A stretch of DNA of 64,000 nucleotides from Propionibacteriaceae bacterium UBA7704. GTDB lineage: Bacteria > Actinomycetota > Actinomycetes > Propionibacteriales > Propionibacteriaceae. The notes below the pieces were generated by a model. The model was not told where the DNA came from. It did no database searches and saw nothing but the letters and a program-made list of their open reading frames with translations. Location of the stretch: contig DLGC01000005.1 in NCBI GenBank assembly GCA_002482525.1, forward strand, positions 1 to 64,000, read 5' to 3'. Shown here piece by piece: positions 43,020 through 53,735 of the stretch (the stretch's first letter is position 1; each line of letters begins with the position of its first letter). The position numbers were made by a program, and so were the translations under genes.

Positions 43020-44333
43020 TCAGGCTCGGTCCAGGAAGTCGTCCAGCACCGCGCAGCCGTGGGTCAGTGCCGAGATCGGGACGCGCTCGTCGACGCCGTG
43101 GAAGAGTGCGGTGAAGTCCAGCTCGGGCGGCAGTTGCAGCGGAGCGAACCCGAAGCAGCGCACTCCCAGGGTGGACCAGGCCTTGGCGTCGGTGCCGGCG
43201 CTCATCATGAACGGCAGCACCAGTGCTTCAGGGTCAGCGGCGGTCAGACTGGCGGTCATGGCGTCGACCACGTGGCCATCGAAGCTGGTCTCCACGGCGA
43301 TGTCGCCATGGACGACCTCCAGGCGAACCTTCTCGCCGATCAGTTCTTTCAAGGTGGCGTGGAACTCGTCTTCGTACCCGGGCAGGAAGCGTCCATCCAG
43401 GCCTGCGGTGGCTTGGCCGGGGATGACGTTGACCATGTATCCGCTGTTGAGCATCGTGGGGTTCGCGGTGTTGGACACGGTCGCGCCGACCATGCGGGCG
43501 ATCGAGCCCAGCCGGGCCAAGGTCTGTTCCACTTCGTCGGCCTTGATCGGGACGCCGAGTACATCCTCCACGCCCTCCAAGAACTGCTGCACCGAAGAGT
43601 GCAGCCGGATCGGCCACTCGTAGGCCCCGACCCGGCTCACGGCGCCAGCCAACTCGGTGATCGCGTTGTCGGAATTGCGCATCGACCCGTGTCCGGCGGT
43701 GCCTTCGGCGATCAGCTTCAGCCAGGCGATGCCCTTCTCGGCGGTTTGGATCAGGTAGAGGCGGCGACCGTTCACGGTCAGCGAGAATCCGCCGACTTCT
43801 CCGATGGCTTCGGTGCAGTCCGCGATTAGCTCGGGGTGCTTCTCGACCAGCCACTGCGAGCCCTTCTCACCGCCGGCCTCCTCGTCGGCGATGAAGACCA
43901 GCCGGACGGGACGCCGCGGCGGGCGTCCGCTGCGTTGGCGCTCGCGGACCACGGCCAGAATGATGGCGTCGAAGTCCTTCATGTCGACCGCGCCGCGTCC
44001 CCACACGTAGTCGTCGATGACTTCGCCGGCGAACGGATCAACCTGCCATTCGGAGGCGACCGCGGGCACCACATCGGTGTGGCCGTGAATGAGCAGCGGC
44101 GGCAGCGAGGTGTCACAGCCCTCAGGCTCCCAGTGCGCCACCAAGGTGGTGCGTCGGGACTCGGATTCGAAGACCTCACAGGTGATGCCCACCTCGTCGA
44201 GCTTGGCCGCGATGTACTCCGCAGCTTCCCGCTCACCCTTGGCGCCGTCGGGGCCGTAGTTGGAGGTATCGAAGCGAATCAGGTCCTGGCAAAGTCCAAC
44301 GACTTCATCGGCGGCAGTCACGTGTGAGTCCAT
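43020..44333 (-). CDS. M20 family zinc peptidase / deacylase
   Basis: The 437-residue enzyme has the M20 di-zinc site: LLIHGHTDVVP (His, with the catalytic Asp two residues on), GRGAVDMKDF (bridging Asp) and ADEEAGGEKGS (catalytic Glu and metal Glu). A C-terminal histidine lies in FHGVDERVP. A dimerisation domain lies at about 195-310. It resembles the ArgE/DapE/CPG2 group, so the substrate may be an N-acyl amino acid or dipeptide. CAGGAT (44340-44345) lies 6 nt before the ATG, a candidate leaderless promoter. Confidence 0.92.
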   Translation of the reverse strand: MDSHVTAADEVVGLCQDLIRFDTSNYGPDGAKGEREAAEYIAAKLDEVGITCEVFESESRRTTLVAHWEPEGCDTSLPPLLIHGHTDVVPAVASEWQVDPFAGEVIDDYVWGRGAVDMKDFDAIILAVVRERQRSGRPPRRPVRLVFIADEEAGGEKGSQWLVEKHPELIADCTEAIGEVGGFSLTVNGRRLYLIQTAEKGIAWLKLIAEGTAGHGSMRNSDNAITELAGAVSRVGAYEWPIRLHSSVQQFLEGVEDVLGVPIKADEVEQTLARLGSIARMVGATVSNTANPTMLNSGYMVNVIPGQATAGLDGRFLPGYEDEFHATLKELIGEKVRLEVVHGDIAVETSFDGHVVDAMTASLTAADPEALVLPFMMSAGTDAKAWSTLGVRCFGFAPLQLPPELDFTALFHGVDERVPISALTHGCAVLDDFLDRA

Positions 44334-44403
44334 GAGGTCATCCTGCCACCGCCACCCGCAACACCCCCACAGCCGCCGAATCGCCAGGCCGGGTGTGCGT
44401 TGC

Positions 44404-44409
44404 TATAGT
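44404..44409 (+). promoter_or_regulatory. -10 element of the tRNA-Leu gene
   Basis: TATAGT lies 36 nt before the tRNA 5' end; the -35 region is not well matched. Confidence 0.45.
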
Positions 44410-44445
44410 TTTGGGGCTGTCCGGGCTTGACCGGGCGGTACACCG

Positions 44446-44531
44446 GTCCGGGTGGCGGAATAGGTAGACGCGCTAGCTTGAGGTGCTAGTGCCCGTTATA
44501 GGGCGTGGAGGTTCAAGTCCTCTCTCGGACA
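44446..44531 (+). tRNA. leuT: tRNA-Leu (anticodon GAG)
   Basis: The acceptor arms GTCCGGG and CTCGGAC pair. The anticodon stem-loop CTAGC-TTGAGGT-GCTAG gives anticodon GAG for CUC/CUU codons. A long variable arm (TGCCCGTTATAGGGCGT), as in class II tRNAs, and the T arm GGAGGTTCAAGTCCTC follow. CCA is not encoded; the discriminator base is A. The symbol is generic. Confidence 0.95.
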
Positions 44532-44539
44532 CTCAGCAG

Positions 44540-44576
44540 ATGTGGCTCTGACTAGGAATACTAGTCGGAGCCACAT
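44540..44576 (+). terminator. Terminator of the tRNA-Leu gene
   Basis: ATGTGGCTCTGACTAG pairs with CTAGTCGGAGCCACAT over 16 positions (one G-U) around a GAATA loop, 9 nt after the tRNA. There is no long T-tract. Confidence 0.8.
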
Positions 44577-44700
44577 GTGCGTTTCGGCACCCGACCGCAG
44601 CTGTGACGATTCTCGTGTCATCAAGTACTGAAATCGCATCTATTCGAGCACTGCGGCATCTGACAGAATGCGCACAGAAAATCGAAAAGGGAGTCGCTGC

Positions 44701-46578
44701 ATGTCCGCAGTTCGCCGCTTGAGCGTGGGAACACTTGTCCTGGCACTTGGATTCAGCCTCTTGGGCGCCCCGCCGGCCCTCGCGCACGGCCCGTCCGGCG
44801 ACGCCTCGATCTCCGCAACAGCCACAGCAACGAGCCGAAGCCTCTTCGCCTGGGGAGACAACACAGACTCCCCGATCGGCGACGGCACCTCGCACTTTCG
44901 CGCCACTGCCGTGCCGGTGAAGGGCCTGAGCAATGTCACCTCGGTCGCGCACTACATCAATGCCAGTTATGCCGTGACCGCCGACGGCGCCCTGTGGCGA
45001 TGGGGTGCCATCCCGGCCGGAACCGTCGCGGACCCCGGCCGCACCGTTTTGCTGCGATCTCCTGCCAGAGTCACCGGGCTGCCGAGCGTGAAGTCCATCG
45101 GCATGGCGCAGTTCAGTGTTTATGCGCTCGCGACCGACGGCTCGGTCTGGACCTGGGAGAACATGGCCACGCCCACCAAGGTGGCCGGGCTATCCGAGAT
45201 TTCGCGCGTCTTCGTGGACCTGAACGGGTGCGGCGGTCTGGCGCTGAAGCAAGACGCCACCGTGTGGGAGTTTCATTGCGCTGCCTATGCAGGTGGCGAG
45301 GTCGTGTCGCAGGTCAGTGGTATCGACAATGTGACCACCATCACCTCCGGCGATTGCCAAACAGAGGGCGACACTCGAAGGTCGTGGTACGCACTGGAGG
45401 GCGACGGCAGCGTTTGGGCGTGGGGCGACAATCGCGGTGCCCAGCTCGGCGACGGCAGCAAGACTTCTCGCACGACGCCCGCACGCATCGCGGGCCTGCC
45501 TGCAGCGACCCAGGTCACTGGCAATGCCTGTGCCGCCTTCGCCGTGACCACCACCGGAACCGTCTGGGCGTGGGGATCCAATGCCGGTTCACTGGGTGAC
45601 GGAACCACCTCCACGCGTACCACCCCGATTCAGCTCACGACCTTGAGTCATGTCGTCGACGTCGTCGCCAACGGCGACGAGACCGGCTACGCCGATCGGT
45701 ATGCCCGCCTGGCAGATGGCAGCGTCTCCTACTGGGGATGCGGCTGGACGCACCGCAATGGCGACCTCGCCGACACCTATCAGCGGTGCGGAAAGACTCC
45801 CTTGAAGCTGCCTGGCATTTCCGGAGTCCGCAAGATCGTTCCCTACTCGGTCTTCGGCGGTGGCAACTCCAGCGCATTCGGGACGTCAGCATCCGACGGT
45901 GCGTACGCGATCAAGACCGACGGCTCCGTGTGGGTCTGGGGCGGCCACGCCAGCGCCATGGGCCACTACTGCACGTCCGCAGCCGAGTGCAAAGTTCCCG
46001 TGGTCGCGAAGGTCTCGGGAGTGCGCGCGGTCATCGATGTGACTGGCTATGACGAGGGCGGCTACGCCATCGGCGCCCCGCCGCGAGTCGACGCCATTCG
46101 TACTCCGCTGACCACGGTCTACCTCAAGCAGCGCTCCAGTTACCGCCTGTTGGCTAGCGCTCAGTTGAAGAACACCACCTCAACCCAGCCGGTGAAGTTC
46201 CGCTCATCGAACGTCAAGGTTGTGACCGTCAGTTCCACGGGAAAACTGGTAGCCAAGAAGGTCCGCAAAGCAACCAAGGCGACGATCACCTTGCGCGTCG
46301 ATGATGTTGTGAAGAAGGTCACCGTCTGGGTGGTGCCCCATCGTCAGTACCCGTCAGTCTCGATACGGATGCCCAAGGCTCTGGCAAAGGGCAAGGTGAG
46401 CTGGATCACGGCCTCCGCCGCCAAGGGCACGAACCCGACGATCCGCTTCACTTCGTCGAAGAAATCGGTCGCCACCGTCAACAAATACGGCAAGCTCGTC
46501 GCGAAGAAGAAGGGCAAGACCACCATCACGGTGAAGATCGGCGGTCGGACCATCAAGAAGGTCCTCAAGGTCAAGTGA
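44701..46578 (+). CDS. Secreted RCC1-repeat protein with C-terminal Big2-like domains
   Basis: The 625-residue protein has an ordinary Sec signal peptide (MSAVRRLSVGTLVLALGFSL...APPALAHG, cleavage near residue 29). Six or seven RCC1-type repeats follow (about 40-460; the units have the form GSVWAWGDNRGAQLGDG). Two lysine-rich bacterial Ig-like (Big2) units end it (about 465-625; VTVSSTGKLVAKK and ATVNKYGKLVAKKKGKTTITV). The ATG at 44701 is chosen because the signal peptide starts there and GGGAG lies 10 nt upstream. An ATG at 44668 is the alternative. The very basic tail may bind the cell wall. It is unrelated in export route to the RCC1 protein at 20915. Confidence 0.9.
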   Translation: MSAVRRLSVGTLVLALGFSLLGAPPALAHGPSGDASISATATATSRSLFAWGDNTDSPIGDGTSHFRATAVPVKGLSNVTSVAHYINASYAVTADGALWRWGAIPAGTVADPGRTVLLRSPARVTGLPSVKSIGMAQFSVYALATDGSVWTWENMATPTKVAGLSEISRVFVDLNGCGGLALKQDATVWEFHCAAYAGGEVVSQVSGIDNVTTITSGDCQTEGDTRRSWYALEGDGSVWAWGDNRGAQLGDGSKTSRTTPARIAGLPAATQVTGNACAAFAVTTTGTVWAWGSNAGSLGDGTTSTRTTPIQLTTLSHVVDVVANGDETGYADRYARLADGSVSYWGCGWTHRNGDLADTYQRCGKTPLKLPGISGVRKIVPYSVFGGGNSSAFGTSASDGAYAIKTDGSVWVWGGHASAMGHYCTSAAECKVPVVAKVSGVRAVIDVTGYDEGGYAIGAPPRVDAIRTPLTTVYLKQRSSYRLLASAQLKNTTSTQPVKFRSSNVKVVTVSSTGKLVAKKVRKATKATITLRVDDVVKKVTVWVVPHRQYPSVSIRMPKALAKGKVSWITASAAKGTNPTIRFTSSKKSVATVNKYGKLVAKKKGKTTITVKIGGRTIKKVLKVK

Positions 46579-46604
46579 CGCGCTGTCGCCACTGGCCGAC
46601 GGCT

Positions 46605-47525
46605 CTACGCTGCTGAGAACTCCACCGCAATCCGGGCCCCCACCTGGGCATTGTGCTTGACCAGCGCGATATTGGCGCGCAGCGATTCACCCTCGGAAAG
46701 CTCGACGATGCGTCCCAGCAGGTAGGGGGTGATTGCCGCCCCGATGATGCCTTTTCGCTCGGCTTCGGCGACCGCTTGGTTGATCAGGGCGCCGATCTCG
46801 GCTTCGGGGATTTCGTCGGCGACCGGGATGGGGTTGGCGATCACCAGGCCCCCGGCCAAGCCCAGGCCCCACTTGGCCTTCATGGCGGCGGCGACCTCGG
46901 CAGGGGCATCCATCCGCAGCGGGGAGGCAAAACCGCTGGAGCGGGAGTAGAAGGACGGGAAGTCATTCGAACCCACGGTGATCACCGGGACGCCGAGGGT
47001 CTCCAGCACCTCCAGAGTGCGACCGATGTCGAGCAGCGATTTCACCCCGGCGCTGACGACGGCCACATCGGTGAGGCTCAGTTCGGTGAGGTCGGCGGAG
47101 ATGTCCATCGAGTCTTGGGCACCGCGATGTACACCGCCCAGTCCGCCGGTGACGAAGACCCGGATGCCGGCCAGCGCCGCCAGACGCATCGTGGAGGCGA
47201 CGGTGGTCGCGCCGTGTTCCTTGCGGGCAACGACATAGGGCAGATCACGGATGCTCACCTTGCGAACATTGCCGTCCGAGCCCAGCAGGTCGAGTTCGGC
47301 GTCGTTGAGTCCGATGCGCGGCACCCCGTGCAGCACGGCGATGGTGGCCGGCACGGCACCGTGGTCGCGAATGATCTGTTCGACCTCGCGGGCGGTCTGC
47401 ACATTCTTCGGATACGGCATGCCGTGGCTGATGATGGTGGATTCCAGCGCCACCACCGGCTTGCCGGACGCCAGCGCGTCACGAACCTCGTCGGCTACGG
47501 CGAGCATGGGGTGAGGGGTGGTCAT
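46605..47525 (-). CDS. psuG: Pseudouridine-5'-phosphate glycosidase
   Basis: The 306-residue manganese enzyme splits pseudouridine 5'-phosphate into uracil and ribose 5-phosphate. PVVALESTIISHGMPYPKN, TVASTMRLA, FVTGGLGGVHRGAQDSMDISAD (shown only in part) and NDFPSFYSRSSGF are all diagnostic. It overlaps the kinase gene by 4 bp, making a complete pseudouridine breakdown pair. It converges on the RCC1 gene. Confidence 0.95.
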   Translation of the reverse strand: MTTPHPMLAVADEVRDALASGKPVVALESTIISHGMPYPKNVQTAREVEQIIRDHGAVPATIAVLHGVPRIGLNDAELDLLGSDGNVRKVSIRDLPYVVARKEHGATTVASTMRLAALAGIRVFVTGGLGGVHRGAQDSMDISADLTELSLTDVAVVSAGVKSLLDIGRTLEVLETLGVPVITVGSNDFPSFYSRSSGFASPLRMDAPAEVAAAMKAKWGLGLAGGLVIANPIPVADEIPEAEIGALINQAVAEAERKGIIGAAITPYLLGRIVELSEGESLRANIALVKHNAQVGARIAVEFSAA

Positions 47526-48640
47526 AGTGCGGCTCCTTGCGATGAGGCGAGTGCCGCGCTGAACGCGACACCCAGGTCAGGTCGAACGGTGTGACCGCTG
47601 GCCACGGTCAGGGCCGCAGCGAGATGGCCGTGCCGCGCAGCTTCGGCAGGTTCTTCGCCGGCGAGCAGTCCGGAGACGAAGCCGGCGGTCATGGCGTCCC
47701 CGGCTCCGGTGACGTCGGCGACCTCGGCAGGTACGGCCGGAATAGCGACCGATCCGGTGGCACTGATCAGCACGCTGCCGGCCATCCCGCGGCTCACCCA
47801 CACGTGCTGGACGCCGCGCTCCTGCAACTCCGTGGCAGCGGCCGCGATGTCGGCCTCGGTATCGGCGACCTCATGCCCGACGAGGGAACCGAGTTCGTCC
47901 ACATTGGGCGTCACTGCGAAGACCGGACGCTCCGAGGCCAGAAGCGGCGCGATCCGGGCCGCTTTGGCCACGCTGACCGGCTCCACAACCACACGAACAT
48001 CGGCATTCGCAGCCAAGGCCAACACCCATTCGGCGACGGCCACCGGAATATTGCCGTCCACAACGACCACATCAGCCCGGGAGATCAACTCCTGAGCCCG
48101 GCTGAGACTCGCAACTTCCATGGCATCGGTGGCGGCGAAGTCCGAGAGTCCGATCACCAGCTCACCGTCGGCATCCAGGGCGGCCAGATAGCTGCCGGTG
48201 GGATGCGGACTACTGGCCACCTGATCGACGTACACCCCGGATTCAGCAGTGAGCGCCAGCAGCTCCTGGCCGGCGGAATCAGCGCCGACCGCGGCCACTA
48301 GGTGCACCCGGCCGCCCAGTCGGGCGATCCCTTCGGCGATGTTGCGTCCCACTCCCCCGGGCGTCCGGCTGATCCGGCTGGGGTTCGAGGTGTGCAAGCG
48401 GGCTGCGGCCAGGCTTCTCGCCTTGACATCCCAAGCCGCACCGCCGACGACCACCGCCCACGGCTCGGCGCGCAAGATGTAGCCGCGCCCCACGATCTCG
48501 CCTTTTTGGCTCAGTGAGGACAGCGCCACCGCTATCGCACCCTTGGTCGTCCCCAGACTTCGGGCAAGCCCGGCCGCATCCAGCATCGGCTGCGCCTGCA
48601 GCAAAGCAAGAATCTCGCGCTCACGAGGACTCAAGGACAT
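47522..48640 (-). CDS. psuK: PfkB-family pseudouridine kinase with N-terminal helix-turn-helix
   Basis: The 372-residue protein has an N-terminal winged helix (about 1-55; REREILALLQAQPMLDAAGL and TTKGAIAVALSSL). A ribokinase-like domain follows, with GGVGRNIAEGIARLG near residue 95 and the PfkB signature DVTGAGDAMTAGFVSGLL near 315. It should phosphorylate pseudouridine for PsuG. The fused helix-turn-helix may give self-regulation. The ATG at 48638-48640 follows TTGCTA-17 bp-TAATAA closely, suggesting a leaderless mRNA; an ATG at 48649 is the alternative start. Confidence 0.9.
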   Translation of the reverse strand: MSLSPREREILALLQAQPMLDAAGLARSLGTTKGAIAVALSSLSQKGEIVGRGYILRAEPWAVVVGGAAWDVKARSLAAARLHTSNPSRISRTPGGVGRNIAEGIARLGGRVHLVAAVGADSAGQELLALTAESGVYVDQVASSPHPTGSYLAALDADGELVIGLSDFAATDAMEVASLSRAQELISRADVVVVDGNIPVAVAEWVLALAANADVRVVVEPVSVAKAARIAPLLASERPVFAVTPNVDELGSLVGHEVADTEADIAAAATELQERGVQHVWVSRGMAGSVLISATGSVAIPAVPAEVADVTGAGDAMTAGFVSGLLAGEEPAEAARHGHLAAALTVASGHTVRPDLGVAFSAALASSQGAAL

Positions 48641-48772
48641 ACTCAACATTATTAGCCTGACTTGATTCTCTTAGCAATCAGGCACTCCCACAGAGTCGAC
48701 GACAGCAGCGAAGCCCCTGAAGAGGATCGACGTCAACAGCGGCGGACAACCACACGCCCGACGCTCACTCTG

Positions 48773-48791
48773 ATACCCCATGGGGTATAGT
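48773..48791 (+). promoter_or_regulatory. CsoR/CstR-like operator overlapping the ccdA promoter
   Basis: ATACCCCATGGGGTAT (48773-48788) is a perfect 16-bp palindrome of the ATACCC...GGGTAT type bound by CsoR (copper) or CstR (persulfide) repressors. TATAGT (48786-48791), a good -10, overlaps its right edge. A bound repressor would block transcription of ccdA and the downstream thioredoxin-rhodanese gene. No csoR/cstR gene lies in the window. Confidence 0.7.
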
Positions 48792-48863
48792 CCCCTGCGA
48801 CCGGATACCGCGACACGAGGACCAGGAACCGATGAGACGCCAATCACCCAGAGCAGGCGAACC

Positions 48864-49613
48864 ATGGGTGAACTGACCATCCTGGGGGCCTTCCTGGGCG
48901 GGCTGGTCTCCTTCCTCTCCCCCTGTGTGCTGCCGGTCATCCCTGCCTACGTTTCGGTGGTCACCGGACTCAGCGCAACCGCAATCCAAGAAGGCGGACG
49001 CGCACGCTTCGGCCAAGTGATGAAGACCTCGCTGGGCTTCATTCTCGGTTTCAGCACGGTCTTCGTGCTGATGGGGCTGTCCATCACCGCTGCAGGTCAG
49101 GCACTGTTCACCCACCGCGCGCTGCTCACCCAGATCTCGGGCATGGTGGTGCTGGCGATGGCGCTGTTCCTGCTCGGCTCGCTGTTCTTGAAAGCACCCT
49201 GGCTATATCAGGAAGCCCGCTGGCATCCTCAACTCGACAAGTTCGGCCCCTTTGCAGCCCCGGTAGCCGGGGTCGCTTTCGGCTTCGGCTGGACGCCTTG
49301 TGTCGGCCCGGTGCTGACCAGCGTGCTCGCGGTGGCAGCAGGCAGCGGCGATCTGTGGCTCAGCACCATGATGCTGGTGGCCTATTCGGCCGGACTGGCC
49401 GTCCCCTTCCTGCTGGCGGCCCTGGCCATGGACCGAGTTGCCGGCGCCTTCGGCTTCGTGAAGCGGCACTTCTTCGGCATCACCGTGGCCTCGGCGATCA
49501 TCCTGGCCATCTTCGGAGCCCTGCTCGCGTTCAACCGCATGGCCTTGGTCACCACCGCCACCCAATCATTCCTCGAAACCATCGGCCTGGGCGGGCTGCT
49601 GGGGCTCGGCTAA
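48864..49613 (+). CDS. ccdA: CcdA-type cytochrome c biogenesis / thiol-disulfide membrane protein
   Basis: The 249-residue protein has six membrane helices and two conserved membrane cysteines: C21 in LSPCVLPVIPAY and C146 in WTPCVGPVL. They pass electrons from cytoplasmic thioredoxin to extracytoplasmic partners. The ATG at 48864 matches the family start (MGELTILGAFLGGLVSFLSP); the frame upstream is not conserved and contains the operator region. The partner thioredoxin-like protein is encoded 21 bp downstream. Confidence 0.93.
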   Translation: MGELTILGAFLGGLVSFLSPCVLPVIPAYVSVVTGLSATAIQEGGRARFGQVMKTSLGFILGFSTVFVLMGLSITAAGQALFTHRALLTQISGMVVLAMALFLLGSLFLKAPWLYQEARWHPQLDKFGPFAAPVAGVAFGFGWTPCVGPVLTSVLAVAAGSGDLWLSTMMLVAYSAGLAVPFLLAALAMDRVAGAFGFVKRHFFGITVASAIILAIFGALLAFNRMALVTTATQSFLETIGLGGLLGLG

Positions 49614-49634
49614 TCGGAAAGGTCACCACACACC

Positions 49635-50639
49635 ATGGGCAGCAAGCCAACGAACACCGCACCTACGCAGTCGCGACGGGCCGCGCGGATCGCCGAGCTG
49701 GAGCGGCAGGAACGTCGCGGCAAGCTCACCAAGGCGGTCATCGTCGCTGCCCTTGCCGCAGTGCTGGTCGGGGTGGGCATTTTCGCGTTCGCGGGCAACA
49801 ACGCCGCACCGGCCACCGACGATTCCGGTGCGGAATACCTGGCCAACAAGGGGAACTTCCGTCTGCCGGGACTGATGGATGCCAGCAAGACGGTTGCCTT
49901 GACCGACTTCAAAGGCACGCCGGTCGTCGTCAACTTCTTCGCCTCCTGGTGCGTGTACTGCAATGAGGAACTGCCGGGCTTCATTCAGGTAGCCAAAGCC
50001 ACCGAAGGGAAAGTCGCCTTCGTCGGAGTCAACACCGGCGATCCCGGCGACGGCGTCGCCATGGCCAAGCGGTTCGATCTGGCTGGCAACGGCTTCACCC
50101 TCGCCAAGGACATTGGCACCGAGCCGGCCTCTGATCTGTGGACGTCCTACGGCTCCCAGGGCCTCCCGGTCACCGCTTTCTATGACGCCGAGGGCAAGCT
50201 CGTTGACTTCTCTGGCGGCATGCTGACCCAGGCCGAACTCGCCCAGCGCATCACCAAGAACTTCGGCGTGGACGCCACCGCCCCGGATGCCGCCACCGTT
50301 TCAGCACCCGTGATTCCGCTGATTCCCAAGGGTGTCTACGAGCTTCTCAGCGCCCACGGCAACACCACCGACTACTTCGCCATTGATCTGCGTCCAGCCG
50401 AGGATTTCGCAGCCGGTCATATCTCCGGAGCGCGCAGCTTCCCCGGCGCAACCCCGCAGACTGTCGTGAAGCAGGCCGCCGAGCTGAGCAAGGACGGCAG
50501 CTATTTCGTGTATGACGCCGATGGCGCCTCAACCGAAGCGGTCGGCGAAGCGCTCAACAAGGCGGGCTTCAAGCACATCTACTACCTCGAAGGCGGCATG
50601 GCAGCCTGGACCCAGGCCGGAGGTCCCACGGGCCCCTGA
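49635..50639 (+). CDS. Membrane-anchored TlpA/ResA-like thioredoxin fused to a degenerate rhodanese domain
   Basis: The 334-residue protein has an N-terminal charged segment, one membrane anchor (about 33-53), then an extracytoplasmic thioredoxin fold with C106-V-Y-C109 in ASWCVYCNEELPG. A cis-proline region (GLPVTAF) follows. From about residue 220 a rhodanese-like domain follows (FAIDLRPAEDFAAGHISGAR, then YLEGGMAAW). The active loop reads VYDADGAST where a cysteine is expected, so sulfurtransferase activity is unlikely. CcdA is the probable electron donor. Substrates may be apocytochrome c or persulfides. Confidence 0.92.
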   Translation: MGSKPTNTAPTQSRRAARIAELERQERRGKLTKAVIVAALAAVLVGVGIFAFAGNNAAPATDDSGAEYLANKGNFRLPGLMDASKTVALTDFKGTPVVVNFFASWCVYCNEELPGFIQVAKATEGKVAFVGVNTGDPGDGVAMAKRFDLAGNGFTLAKDIGTEPASDLWTSYGSQGLPVTAFYDAEGKLVDFSGGMLTQAELAQRITKNFGVDATAPDAATVSAPVIPLIPKGVYELLSAHGNTTDYFAIDLRPAEDFAAGHISGARSFPGATPQTVVKQAAELSKDGSYFVYDADGASTEAVGEALNKAGFKHIYYLEGGMAAWTQAGGPTGP

Positions 50640-50651
50640 TCACTTGCGGGC

Positions 50652-50657
50652 TAGGCT
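50652..50657 (+). promoter_or_regulatory. -10 element of the UvrA-like gene (leaderless type)
   Basis: TAGGCT lies 6 nt before the ATG at 50664; no ribosome site precedes the start. Confidence 0.5.
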
Positions 50658-50663
50658 TTTGCC

Positions 50664-53027
<2,364 letters not shown>

Positions 53028-53064
53028 CCCCACCAATCACCTCATCGGCTCTCCCCCTTCCCCC

Positions 53065-53630
53065 GGCTGGTTGAGGAGGCCCGCAGGGCCGCCTCGAAAC
53101 CCCGCAAGGTCGTCTGTGGACCGGCGCCGGAGGTTTCGAGACGCTCACTACGTTCGCTCCTCAACCAGCCGAGGCATGAACTCCTGGCTAAACACAGCCG
53201 CCACCACACCAACGCACGCAAAAAGTCAGCGGCCACCCGCCGCAAGCGTCGAGACCCTCACCTCGCAGCCAGCCACACCCTCCCCGGCTGGTTGAGGAGG
53301 CCCGAAGGGCCGTCTCGAAACCCCGCAACGCACGCAGAAAGTCAGCGTCCAGCCACCGGAGGTTTCGAGACGCTCACTACGCTCGCTCCTCAACCAGCCG
53401 AGGCATGAACTCCTGGCTAAACACAGCCGCCACCACACCAACGCACGCAAAAAGTCAGCGTCCATCCGCCGCAAGCGTCGAGACCCTCACCTCGCAGCCA
53501 ACCACACCCTCCCCCCGGCTGGTTGAGGAGGCCCGAAGGGCCGTCTCGAAACCCCGCAACGCACGCAAAAAGCCAGCGTCCAGCCACCGCAGGTTTCGAG
53601 ACGCTCACTACGTTCGCTCCTCAACCAGCC
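53065..53630. repeat. Three long inverted-repeat units in a tandem array
   Basis: Units lie at 53065-53171, 53286-53400 and 53517-53630. Each begins GGCTGGTTGAGGAGGCCCG and ends CTCCTCAACCAGCC. Inner arms TCTCGAAACC / GGTTTCGAGA also pair. Each half has its own small hairpin (GGCCCGAAGGGCC; CGCTCACTACGTTCGC-type). The roughly 115-bp spacers between units are near-identical copies too (AGGCATGAACTCCTGG...), so the array has a 221-231 bp period. No gene is supported between 53028 and 53681. Confidence 0.92.
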
Positions 53631-53681
53631 GTGAGGTGAGCTCTCACAGACCGTCACGGGCCGAACACTCCCCACACAAAG

Positions 53682-53720
53682 ACGTAGCCCTGGCTCAGCG
53701 TCCACAGGCCAGGGCTACGT
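53682..53720 (-). terminator. Terminator of the Hdr/Qmo-like operon
   Basis: ACGTAGCCCTGG (53682-53693) and CCAGGGCTACGT (53709-53720) form a perfect 12-bp stem with a 15-nt loop, 15 nt after the stop of the last gene. There is no T-tract. Confidence 0.8.
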
Positions 53721-53735
53721 GCTCAGGGGGAAGGA

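Noticed and set aside
44577..44700. Extra tRNA or riboswitch after tRNA-Leu
   Set aside because: Only the terminator hairpin is convincing; no cloverleaf or known aptamer core was found.
53065..53630. CRISPR array or insertion sequence
   Set aside because: Spacers are copies of one another rather than unique, units are long hairpins, and no transposase frame is present.
53042..53705. Small open frames across the repeat array
   Set aside because: They repeat the same peptide (ARSSCLGWLRSERSERLETS) because of the DNA repeat; not real genes.
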